Made by a program: the position numbers and the translations under genes
The notes under the pieces: model-generated
What the model was told of the DNA's origin: nothing
What the model saw: only the letters and a program-made list of their open reading frames with translations
Database searches by the model: none
Part shown: positions 55,809-64,000 of the stretch, one piece after another
Layout: every line of letters begins with the position of its first letter
Position numbering within the stretch: the first letter of the stretch is position 1
Source: Hexactinellida sp. DTS-2022
Taxonomy: Eukaryota > Porifera > Hexactinellida
NCBI GenBank assembly: GCA_028753945.1
Contig: JAPNXP010000009.1
Location: 1,116,001-1,180,000, forward strand
Direction: 5' to 3'
DNA length: 64,000 nt

Positions 55809-57533
55809 ATGGCTACATATGAAATGGAGATTCTCAAACCAGCTAAGCCTGAATTCCAAACATTGGGAAATACGAATTATGAGCTGCAACAACATATTTT
55901 GCTAGAAATTAAAATTGATGCAGAAGTGATTCATTCTACTGATTTAGGTAAGTCAGATCCATATTGTGTCGTCGAGGAAGTGCGAAAAGGTATGTTAGGT
56001 CGTTCGGTTATTGGTAGAACTGAAAAGATAAGCAATTCGATCGTAGTAAAATTCAGATTACCTATTTACGTGCCATACCTATTCGAAGAGGATCAAGTAA
56101 TACTGTTCAGCATCTATGATTACGATCGAGTGGGGAACAACGATCTTATCGGAGTAAACGAAGTGCTAGCAAGCGAACTTATTAATAAAAAAAAGATTAA
56201 TTTAACTCTACGTAAGAAACAAAAAAGAACTGCAGACATGACACTGTATATCGACATAATTCCCCCTCTTCCTCCACAGAGCTACACTCTGACTTATAAA
56301 GCTTTCCTGCATAAAAAGCAAAATACATATCTCGTCATAGAAAAGGTCCGCAGTGATAGAACGAGAATAGAAATTTACAAATCTGGCAAGCAAAAGCACA
56401 AATCCACGCCAGTGTGGGAAATTAAAGATGTCGAAAGAAAACTCTTACACACGAACGAAGGTTGCAAGCTAGAATTCTTGGTTTACTCTACAAGTACATT
56501 CGGTGATGACAAGTTGTGTGGTAGCACTAAGGTTACATTCGACGATATTTGTAACTCTGTGTCAGATGGCAAACAGCAAGATTACCAAGGATCTCTCGTA
56601 TTGAAAGAGGAGGGCAAATCAAACACGCAGAACGGGAGCGTGAGCAGCACCGAGGAGAAAGTAGTATGTTCAGTGGCAATAGTATCAGAAGTAGGTGAAA
56701 GTGCGATCAAAGAGTACAGCAAATTTTTGGGAACAAAACAAATCCAACTTAAAATACACGTTGCCATAGATTTCACAGCTTCTAATGGGAACTCGAGGGA
56801 TCCCGACTCGCTGCACACAGTCACTGGCTCAGGAAACCAGTACGTTGAAGTGCTCACAGGGTCGCTTCCTGGGCTGTTGAAGTACGCAGACAATCATATA
56901 ACAGCCTATGGCTTCGGAGCTAAGTTAAAAGGTTCCGGGGAAACCTCTCACTGCTTCCCACTTAACGATAACGAACAGAACCCAGATGTGCTGGGACTAG
57001 AAGAGTTGTTAAAAACTTACAAAAATAAGTTGGAAGATATTACACTGTCGGGACCTACAGTAATTTCAAAAGTTGTAAAAACTGTTGCGCTTAATGTCAA
57101 ACGGGAGTGTGAAAAGAATCCTGGACAGAAGAAATACCACATTTTGCTGATCCTAACTGACGGAGTGATCTGCGATAGAGAAGCTACTATTGACTCGATA
57201 GTCTACGCCTCCTATCTCCCCATTTCGATTGTTATTGTCGGGTTAGGCGGAGCAGATTTCACTGATATGAGGAGATTGGACGGAGACTTGCGGCCGTTAA
57301 TAAATGGAAAAAATCAGGAGATGATACGTGACATTGTACAGTTCGTTTCAATGAAGAGCATTGAGAAGAATAGATCTGTAGTAAAGAAATACGAAAAGGA
57401 AGAAGAGTTCATGAACAAAGCGATAAACCGTGAAATTCCAGAGCACATTATCGAGTATTTTCAAAAGTTTGAGAAGAAGCTAGAAACAATACTAAAGGAA
57501 CCCTATAGCAAAATCGAATGGTGGAATTTATAA
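55809..57533 (+). CDS. Copine (C2-C2-vWA)
   Basis: 574 aa, single exon. The first C2 domain is at about 28-155 (HSTDLGKSDPYCVVEEV, then LFSIYDYDRVGNNDLIGVNE), the second at about 160-280 and diverged (FLVYSTSTFGDDKLCGSTKV). The vWA domain begins near 315 (IQLKIHVAIDFTASNGNSRD) and contains YVEVLTGSLPGLLKYADNH, YGFGAKLKGSGETSHCFPLN, HILLILTDGVICDREATIDS and VGLGGADFTDMRRLDGD. Copines are calcium-dependent phospholipid-binding proteins that bring partners to membranes. The first C2 has the aspartates expected for calcium; in the second, acidic residues are fewer. The MIDAS start is DFTAS, as usual for copines. Confidence 0.95.
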   Translation: MATYEMEILKPAKPEFQTLGNTNYELQQHILLEIKIDAEVIHSTDLGKSDPYCVVEEVRKGMLGRSVIGRTEKISNSIVVKFRLPIYVPYLFEEDQVILFSIYDYDRVGNNDLIGVNEVLASELINKKKINLTLRKKQKRTADMTLYIDIIPPLPPQSYTLTYKAFLHKKQNTYLVIEKVRSDRTRIEIYKSGKQKHKSTPVWEIKDVERKLLHTNEGCKLEFLVYSTSTFGDDKLCGSTKVTFDDICNSVSDGKQQDYQGSLVLKEEGKSNTQNGSVSSTEEKVVCSVAIVSEVGESAIKEYSKFLGTKQIQLKIHVAIDFTASNGNSRDPDSLHTVTGSGNQYVEVLTGSLPGLLKYADNHITAYGFGAKLKGSGETSHCFPLNDNEQNPDVLGLEELLKTYKNKLEDITLSGPTVISKVVKTVALNVKRECEKNPGQKKYHILLILTDGVICDREATIDSIVYASYLPISIVIVGLGGADFTDMRRLDGDLRPLINGKNQEMIRDIVQFVSMKSIEKNRSVVKKYEKEEEFMNKAINREIPEHIIEYFQKFEKKLETILKEPYSKIEWWNL

Positions 57534-57774
57534 TTGTGTGAAGGAAGGGAAATGTTAGATATTATTTGTGAACTACGGTAGTTTGTATGTTAATTAAATT
57601 TATGCTATAGCTCAGTAAAATAATCATTAATTGTTGAACTGAGGACGGACTACTTTTGTTTGCGCATTCGGTCAACGAAAGTTTTAAAAATAGGAACAAC
57701 TGAATTCATTGAAAAGTGCAACTCTTAATACAGCAGTGTTACAAGTTGTATCTAGCTCTATACATAGTAGCATG

Positions 57775-59977
57775 TTAAGGATACTGGATAAAGATAGTGG
57801 CACTAGGTGTTAAGTTGGCTTCTTTAAACGAAGTGAGAGGGTCCATGTCGTTGAGTAACATTCTTGGGTGAGTGCAAATAATCTCTAACTCAGTCGTGTC
57901 CATTCCATGGATTGTCAGATAGTCGAACATATCCTGTAGACAAATGGTAAATATCAAATAATTATTTGGACTCAATAATATGATATGTCTCTTAGTTGCC
58001 AATTGAAAGTGAAAATAAAAGTGTTTTTTTTCTATTTATACCTTGGACCCCAGGGCATCTATGTCATATGATATGATATATGATATTATTAAGTTGTTAA
58101 TTAGTACCTTAATAGGTTGCGTCTGAGAAAAGGTAGCGGATCGTCGGGACCCGTCTAGACACCTGATCAGGATACGAGTGACAGCGTCTCCGGGTAAGAG
58201 AGGTGTGGCGTAATCTGAATCGACCCATGGCATGTAGGGATCCAGACTATCTTCAATGGACTCGTATTCAGGCGGCCTAGAGCTGGTGGGGCCATCCGTA
58301 GGCTGGGAGACGCCTAGCGTCCCATTCTGTTTGTGCACTAGCGAAGCCGCTATGGCAGCTCTGAACTCTTCATCTTCGTAGGACATGTTTGATGGGTCCT
58401 ATAAGCGTGATAATTACATATGTTTTATATATGTTTTATATTTGTATTTATATTTGTATACCTGTGTCTCATGATTCGGGGTAATTACAAAGTTTCGTAG
58501 AAATTCTTCAACTACAAAACGGAAATAAATACAATTATGAATATATTCGAATATATAATTCATAAATAACCAACCTAATTCAATGAATATGTCGTGTTCA
58601 ACTGTACGTATTTCTTTTAATAGTTTTCCTATAATTATATAAATAATACTCTACTAATAATAATAGGAATACCCAATTGTTGTTATCTAGAACAAATACC
58701 TTGGACACAAATTACTGAATTTATCATAAACTTAGAATAAGGCTTAACCCGTTGTAGAATCCAGAATGGCTATGTACGGCAGAGAATACACTTCGTAGAA
58801 CCGCGAGTACCAGTTGGCATCAGGACTCTCCTTAGATATCTATAAGATAATATTAGTGACGGGCACAAATAACTAGTCACTGATTGCCAACCTGCCAGAA
58901 GGTGAAATGGTTATTTAATATGTTCCTAATACTTGAACTTCGCCACAAGTCTCTGTTGACGATATGAGAGGTAAACAAGGACTTGTCCTGAATATTCACA
59001 ATCAGCCACTTGTTGGAAAGTTTTGCATGGTTCTTAGCCTAAATAATTAAATGTAATTAATCGACAGTATATACCTTGCTTTCTCTGAAAATTGATGTAT
59101 AGTAAATTTTAAATTTTGTCTCACATTAGTAAGACTTGAATAATATACGTATATAATACCTGATCGAATGTCCCTTTGAATGTAATGTCAACTGGATCTC
59201 TGTAGAGGTCGTGGAGCTTTTTACTCTTTTTAGTAGCATTAGCTAAAGTTACATAATAATATTTAATTAAGCTCAGATAAATTGGTTAGGAATTAAGAGT
59301 ATTATTACTTGAACTGTAGTCGTCACTGAAGACTGAGTTTGGAAGCTTTCGTTTGTGGCTATTCGTTTTGTTCCTATTGGCGTCTAGAAAGGAATAGAAG
59401 TATGTCCAACCGGAATAAATAGCTAACTACTGACAAGCGAGAGCATTACCTCGCGGCTCCTCAATCATTGTCTCTTTGAATCGCGGAATTGGAGGTCGGA
59501 CGCCATAGCTAAGAAAATAAAGGTTTTGAATAGTTTAACACACCAAATCGAGTTGGAATATTTAAGCTATATAGCATAGTATTAGTATAATAACATTTCA
59601 ACTAACGTGTTTTCGTATGTAGTGGGGGAGAGGAGAGGCGGCGCTAATCCGGACTCCTCCGTCCGAGGAGCTGAGCTGATGGGAGACAGGGACTGCCAGT
59701 AAGCAGCGATTGCTTCGTTTAAGTTATTCTGAGACATGGACAGATAGTTGTCTGCTACTATCTCATTTGCCTGTGTGATGTTCATGAATTTTGTAACAAG
59801 CGATTCTTCGCTTTCTTCTAAATTCATAGGGGGACTATCTTCGTCATTAATCGACAGGGAACAAATCCCATTTGTGGGACCGGTTCCATTTGAGGGTCGA
59901 ATTACAGATTTTCCTCTCCCTCTGCCTCTCCCGCGCCTCCCTCCCTTCTTAAGTCCTCTCCCGCGACTGTGCGACAT
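57775..59977 (-). CDS. UBXN7: UBXN7, p97 adaptor (UBA-UAS-UIM-UBX), 10 exons
   Basis: Exons on the minus strand: 59977-59607, 59508-59450, 59383-59309, 59242-59160, 59038-58892, 58839-58749, 58628-58575, 58511-58462, 58398-58108 and 57933-57775; 1380 nt, 459 aa, all GT-AG. After a Gly/Arg-rich start comes a UBA domain (about 58-95). A short segment YGVRPPIPRFKETMIEEPR and LYRDPVDITFKGTFDQAKNH lead into the thioredoxin-like UAS domain (NKWLIVNIQDKSLFTSHIVN). A UIM (EDEEFRAAIAASLVHK, near 318-333) and a C-terminal UBX domain (TRILIRCLDGSRRSATFSQT to the end) follow. UBXN7 links p97/VCP to ubiquitinated proteins and binds neddylated cullins through the UIM. Human length is 489 aa. The gene is convergent with the copine gene, 241 bp apart. 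Confidence 0.95.
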
Positions 59978-60320
59978 TCTAGTATAGTACAACTCCACTC
60001 AAGTATAACTAGTATTCTATTCGTTAGCCAGCTTTATACTCTAGATTAAGCTGATAAGCAATGATATTCAATTGGCCCATTTTAGTTAGCAATTTTCCCT
60101 TTGTATTCTACAAATGTATTACGAAATGATTCTATAATATTTCATAATATTATATTTAATGCTGTGTATAAGCATTGCGCAATAAGCATTATCTACTGCA
60201 GGATTAGGTAGTAGAAAATAGACTTAAAAGAATTGTATTTTGTAAGTGAATCTTCCCTACAAGTTAGGGGTTGTCAGTAGAATACTCAGTAGAAAACTAG
60301 CCTATAAAACAACACTTCTA
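59978..60320. other. Spacer between MRPL19 and UBXN7
   Basis: 343 bp holding the 3' flank of MRPL19 and the promoter of UBXN7. Nothing else recognised. Confidence 0.6.
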
Positions 60321-61091
60321 TCAACCTGATATTGATTCTATTTCAGGTTCGATGCAAGTCTCCCACACTGGTCTACTTTGGATGCTACCCTCGTGAATGG
60401 TTTCCTTTGGGACTTCTTGAGAGCTCCTAAGCCATTTGTAGAACGGGTCATACAACTCTTTAATCTCCTGAGGAGATCGAACGATGTTTATTTCTTTATT
60501 CTTGATCAGCTGATATACTAGTTTCTGAGGAACAACTGGTCCTATCTTATCTGGCGTGAGAGGCAGTGGCTTGTCGGTTAACAGAGGAGCTAAATCGAGT
60601 GGAATGGCACTAGCAGAGAGAGGGTAGTCTTCTAGCGACTCATTCTCCTTAGTCCACTGTATCTGTTGAAACCTGATAAGGTCTATGCTCTGGATAATAG
60701 GGGAGTATTTCTCAAAAGTGATGCTCACTCCCTCCTCCTTAAAAACATTCCGGAGTATGAATGTGGATGCTATGTTTAGAACGTCTTGTGTTTGGTAAAT
60801 GCAAATCCCTGTGAACTCACAGAGACCAGAGGGAGAAAACTTGTCTGTCCATACGACCTTTAGGATAGACCCGTTAGTGAAATAAGGAATGAAAATAGTT
60901 CTCTCTCTCCTCTGCAGGTCTGCCAGGTTAAGGAACTCCAGCGGAGACAGCTTTGCTTCGGTGGGATTGTGACACACCTTGTTGTTCCAGTAGACGTACA
61001 CATTGTCATCGCGTGTTAGGTTCCTTCTCAGAATGGAAAAGAAGAGACGTGGAGATAGCATTCGCGAAATTAGCCACCTAGTTGAGTACAT
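60321..61091 (-). CDS. MRPL19: Mitochondrial ribosomal protein bL19m
   Basis: 256 aa, single exon. It has a basic N-terminus suited to mitochondrial import (STRWLISRMLSPRLFFSILR) and a core bL19 fold: SPLEFLNLADLQRRERTIFI, then PYFTNGSILKVVW, CEFTGICIYQTQDVLNIAST and FILRNVFKEEGVSITFEKYS. The C-terminal extension with LPLTPDK and YDPFYKWLRS is specific to the mitochondrial form. bL19m is part of the large mitoribosomal subunit at the subunit interface. The start codon lies only 116 bp after the PWP2 stop on the same strand, so its promoter is very short or lies within PWP2. Confidence 0.9.
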   Translation of the reverse strand: MYSTRWLISRMLSPRLFFSILRRNLTRDDNVYVYWNNKVCHNPTEAKLSPLEFLNLADLQRRERTIFIPYFTNGSILKVVWTDKFSPSGLCEFTGICIYQTQDVLNIASTFILRNVFKEEGVSITFEKYSPIIQSIDLIRFQQIQWTKENESLEDYPLSASAIPLDLAPLLTDKPLPLTPDKIGPVVPQKLVYQLIKNKEINIVRSPQEIKELYDPFYKWLRSSQEVPKETIHEGSIQSRPVWETCIEPEIESISG

Positions 61092-61207
61092 TGTGTGCGA
61101 GCTGTGCTAAAATTAACTCGCTAAATAGTCAACTGTTAGGCAACGGATCAGGCCTAAATAATAAAATTATGGAAATTAAATTTAATCTAGCGAAGGAGAT
61201 AGTGAAT

Positions 61208-63871
61208 CTACGAATCTGGGACAGGCTTTTCCCGCTGCTGCGCTACAATGCAATAGTCGAGTCTGAATTTGTTGGAATCGGCTAGAGAAGAGAGGTCCGC
61301 CATCTTCTCGTGTATGGAGCTCTGCAGCGCCGTCAGGCCGGGCACCAGCGAGCGGATCTCTCCCTGGATGCTGCGTCCATGGTGCTGCAGCAGAGATTGG
61401 ACCCACAGCAAGTAGAAGTGTATGTGCGCAGTGGAGGTGAGGAACTGCGCCAGATGTGGAATCAGCTTTGGCACGTATGTGAATGGCAGCGTGCTAACAA
61501 TGAGCTTTATCTGGTCAGTAGGGACGCTCTCAATCGCTCGTTGGAGCAGAGAGTGTTCGTTCAGATGAATACTATAGACAAGCGCCTCCATGAAGTGCTC
61601 AGTTGAAATCGCACGTATTACGGCTCCTGGCGTGATGTCAGCTCCAAGCTCAAACGGATCAAAGGTTAATCCCTGGTCCAAGGAGTACACCACGAGACCA
61701 TCAGTTATCACTGCCGCCCACGCCAGCCCAGTGGGGGAGAACTCCAGCCCCTTTGTCTCAATTTCGGGACGAGTTTTGCGGCTACTGAAGTCCCCCTTCA
61801 GGACCCCCGGCAGCGGGACGTCCTCGCTCTCAGAATCGGAGGAGAGCTCGATGAGGTCCTCGGGGCCCGCCTCCGTCATCTGCCGGCTGTCCAGGTACCT
61901 CTGCATCGCGTCGTAGGACCGGTTCCCGCTGATCTGGTACCTGCGCAGCAGGATCTTGCTGCCGATGTCGTAGATGCAAATGAACTTTGACCTCCCGCCT
62001 GCGAGCAGACAGCTCCCGTCAGCTGTGTAGGCCAGAGAGCTGAAACACTTTGTGCTCGCGAGGTGCTTCGTGGTCACAAGCTCCTCCGTGCGACGCCCGC
62101 TCCAAATGTCGCGTCTACACTCAATGCTCCCTGTCTGAGAGGAATCCTCCACATTCCAGAAGGTTATTTGTGCATCCAGGGTGCTCACGGCAAGTTCCTT
62201 CCCGTCTGGGCTGAAGCAGAGCGCAACCGCTTCGGTGACAAACTCCACTTGCTCGTTGTTTCCCTCGGGGTTGACAACGTCCCACAGACGGTAGCTCTTG
62301 TCCCAGGAGCTGGACGCGAGGAGGGACCCCAGGGGGCAGAACTGGAGCGAGCTGATCGGCCCCGTGTGTCCCCTCAGGATCTCCAGCAGCTTTCCGGTCT
62401 CCAGCGACCAGAGGAACACCTCAAAGGTGTCCTGCGACCCCGCGCAAATCAGCTCCCCGGAGTAGTCCACTGCAAGCGAGGAGAACTGGGCGGGGTCGGG
62501 GGAGGTGTAGGTCCGGAAGTTCCGGTACCGCTTCGTGTCGAAAGCGCGGACTGTCCCGTCGAGCGACGCGGACACAACAACCTGTCCCACTGCGTTGTAG
62601 CACACCCCGGTCACGGGCCCGGTGTGCTCTCCGAAGGTGGCGAAACAGAAGCTGGTGGCGGTGCTCCAGAGCTTGACCTTCCCGTCCTCTCCCCCCGTGA
62701 CGATGACCTCTCCGTCGGGGGAGTACGCGAGACAGCGCATGCCCTGCGAGTGCCCCTGCTGCTTAAGGACAAACGACTCGGAGGACCACTCCCACACAAC
62801 CAGCTGGCCCAGCGTCTCGGAGGCCAGAGCCAGCCACTGTCCGGAGGCGTTAAGAGCCGCAGAAGTGATGGCGTGCTGCGAGACAGACAGAGAATGGATA
62901 GGAGACAGAGACGGGGTCTCGTAGAGTATAAATACTCCGTTCTTAAACCCTACCACCAACACTCGTGTGTGTGGGTGGTAACAAGCAGAGCTGACAGTGG
63001 AGTGGTGCACCGAGTTGAGAAGGTGTTTATCGGACCGTGTCCACACGATGGAGTTAGATTTCTTGAGTCTCTTAGCGATTGATTGGTACTTGTCCTCCTC
63101 ATCCGAGCTGCTCTCCCCCTCTTTATCTCCCTCAGAGAAGAACAGATTCTCATCCCCTGGCCGCCCGCCCGCCAGCGCTCTCAGCTCTCCGGCCCTCTCC
63201 AGAGTGACGTCACAGCTCCAGTACAAGAGCACAGAGCCCTTGCAGAGCGTGTAGAGAGAGAGGGAGCTCTTCTCGAAGAAACAGCCCACTATGGTGTTCC
63301 TGTGTCCCGCGAGACGCATGGCCCGGTACCCCTGCGTCCGGCGCAGCGCGAATATCCGCACTGTCATGTCGCTGGACCCAGTGGCTACGAACTCAGAGTC
63401 ACCTGACCAGTCGATACAAGTTATCTTATCGCTGTGGCCTCTGTAGCGGTTGAATCTTTGGAAAGAAGCGAACTTCTTAACTTTAGCGGGGCTGTACCAA
63501 ACCTCTAGCACACGGTCGTGTGTGACAGCTATGAGTGACCCGTCCGGACTGAATCTGATGTCTTTGACAGGCAGTTTTAGATTCATGTGCTGTAGCACTA
63601 TTTTGCGATACAAGTTGATTAAAATCAGGCGTCCATCCTCGTCCACACTAAGAAGGAGATCTCCATTCGGGGAGAGGCAGATACGAGAAATGTTTTTCCT
63701 GTTCTGAAAAGGAAAAGTTGTTGATTTGTTGTTCTTCAAATCAAACTGCGTTACTCTGTTTCCTACAGGACTCAGCACGGAGGTGCCATCTGGTGTGAAA
63801 ATAATATTTCCCTGCTTGTACATACATCCACACAGGTTGGAGAATACGAAGTTCAGTTTTATGTTCAACAT
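61208..63871 (-). CDS. PWP2: PWP2/UTP1, small-subunit processome WD40 protein
   Basis: 887 aa, single exon. Two WD40 propellers cover about 15-680. Signature segments are SPVGNRVTQFDLKNNKST, DKITCIDWSGDSEFVATGSS, QLVVWEWSSESFVLKQQGHS, VIVTGGEDGKVKLWSTATSF, GTVRAFDTKRYRNFRTYTSP and LASSSWDKSYRLWDVVNPEG. The acidic stretch EGDKEGESSSDEEDKY interrupts the first propeller. LPGVLKGDFSSRKTRPEIET and FSPTGLAWAAVITDGLVVYS lead to the C-terminal Utp12 helical domain (about 745-860). PWP2 is a UTP-B subunit needed for early 18S rRNA processing in the nucleolus. The length is close to human (919 aa). No introns despite the length. Confidence 0.96.
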   Translation of the reverse strand: MLNIKLNFVFSNLCGCMYKQGNIIFTPDGTSVLSPVGNRVTQFDLKNNKSTTFPFQNRKNISRICLSPNGDLLLSVDEDGRLILINLYRKIVLQHMNLKLPVKDIRFSPDGSLIAVTHDRVLEVWYSPAKVKKFASFQRFNRYRGHSDKITCIDWSGDSEFVATGSSDMTVRIFALRRTQGYRAMRLAGHRNTIVGCFFEKSSLSLYTLCKGSVLLYWSCDVTLERAGELRALAGGRPGDENLFFSEGDKEGESSSDEEDKYQSIAKRLKKSNSIVWTRSDKHLLNSVHHSTVSSACYHPHTRVLVVGFKNGVFILYETPSLSPIHSLSVSQHAITSAALNASGQWLALASETLGQLVVWEWSSESFVLKQQGHSQGMRCLAYSPDGEVIVTGGEDGKVKLWSTATSFCFATFGEHTGPVTGVCYNAVGQVVVSASLDGTVRAFDTKRYRNFRTYTSPDPAQFSSLAVDYSGELICAGSQDTFEVFLWSLETGKLLEILRGHTGPISSLQFCPLGSLLASSSWDKSYRLWDVVNPEGNNEQVEFVTEAVALCFSPDGKELAVSTLDAQITFWNVEDSSQTGSIECRRDIWSGRRTEELVTTKHLASTKCFSSLAYTADGSCLLAGGRSKFICIYDIGSKILLRRYQISGNRSYDAMQRYLDSRQMTEAGPEDLIELSSDSESEDVPLPGVLKGDFSSRKTRPEIETKGLEFSPTGLAWAAVITDGLVVYSLDQGLTFDPFELGADITPGAVIRAISTEHFMEALVYSIHLNEHSLLQRAIESVPTDQIKLIVSTLPFTYVPKLIPHLAQFLTSTAHIHFYLLWVQSLLQHHGRSIQGEIRSLVPGLTALQSSIHEKMADLSSLADSNKFRLDYCIVAQQREKPVPDS

Positions 63872-64000
63872 CTCTAACGAAACTCATTTTATTTCTTGAT
63901 AACAATCAAACTATATCCACCCTTATTTAACCAGTTAAATAATAACCCCATAAAATATAACCTATTTCGTTACTATTTGATGAAGTAGCAATCATTGAAA
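63872..64000. other. 5' flank of PWP2, window end
   Basis: AT-rich, no feature recognised in the last 129 bases; presumably PWP2 promoter sequence. Confidence 0.5.

Noticed and set aside
62063-63082. 339-aa frame on the plus strand
   Set aside because: It lies antisense to PWP2, which has strong homology over its whole length; the antisense frame has only compositional bias.

Overview
This is eukaryotic, almost certainly metazoan, nuclear DNA. Evidence: GT-AG introns, a BMP-type R-Smad, a glypican, a TRIM-NHL protein, a copine, a DAPP1-type SH2-PH adaptor, REC114, NUP62 and other animal orthologues. Genes are dense, many have one exon, and most introns are only 52-120 bp. Coding sequence is fairly GC-rich and non-coding DNA is strongly AT-rich. 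A small compact animal genome (for example a sponge or another early-branching or reduced lineage) fits, but I cannot name the species from this window. No rRNA, tRNA or CRISPR was recognised.

Layout. 1-6.1 kb is a repeat cluster: a tandemly duplicated ~1.38-kb unit, copies of a ~125-bp foldback element, arrays of a 56-bp repeat with an 18-bp palindrome, an inverted copy of part of the cluster, and two hAT-type MITEs with clear 8-bp target duplications. 6.4-6.8 kb is a 16-bp minisatellite. 7.0-9.6 kb is a nearly whole Tigger/pogo element with a frameshifted transposase and another MITE nested in it. 9.75-10.2 kb is an array of Tigger-end repeats, and 10.25-10.55 kb is a deleted Harbinger transposase remnant. 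Genes then follow: TMEM179-like protein, Spindly-like protein, a 7-TM protein, REC114, NUP62, GOSR1, SCO1, two divergent Ig-like type I membrane paralogues flanking a minisatellite-filled repeat, two unrecognised proteins, TRIM-NHL, MYORG-like GH31, PLPP6-like phosphatase, a sulfotransferase, DCUN1D, DAPP1, CWC15, Smad1/5-like, CIAO2A, C2orf76-like, glypican, copine, UBXN7, MRPL19 and PWP2.

Four multi-exon genes were assembled by hand from splice sites and each gives an open frame with a total length divisible by three: DCUN1D (7 exons, 265 aa), CWC15 (9 exons, 222 aa), glypican (5 exons, 647 aa) and UBXN7 (10 exons, 459 aa). Two of these hosts carry another gene on the opposite strand inside an intron: DAPP1-like inside DCUN1D intron 4, and the Smad inside CWC15 intron 4. 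Several pairs are head-to-head with short shared upstream regions (REC114/NUP62, TRIM-NHL/MYORG, CWC15/CIAO2A, glypican/copine).

The genes are mostly unrelated housekeeping or signalling genes rather than one pathway. Functional themes that can be named are neddylation and ubiquitin (DCUN1D, UBXN7, TRIM), BMP and heparan sulfate signalling (Smad, glypican), ribosome biogenesis (PWP2, MRPL19) and meiotic/mitotic chromosome biology (REC114, Spindly). The most unusual items are the Ig-like paralogue pair, the repeat family copy carrying two separate minisatellite expansions, the phenylalanine-poor repeat in NUP62 and the nested genes.
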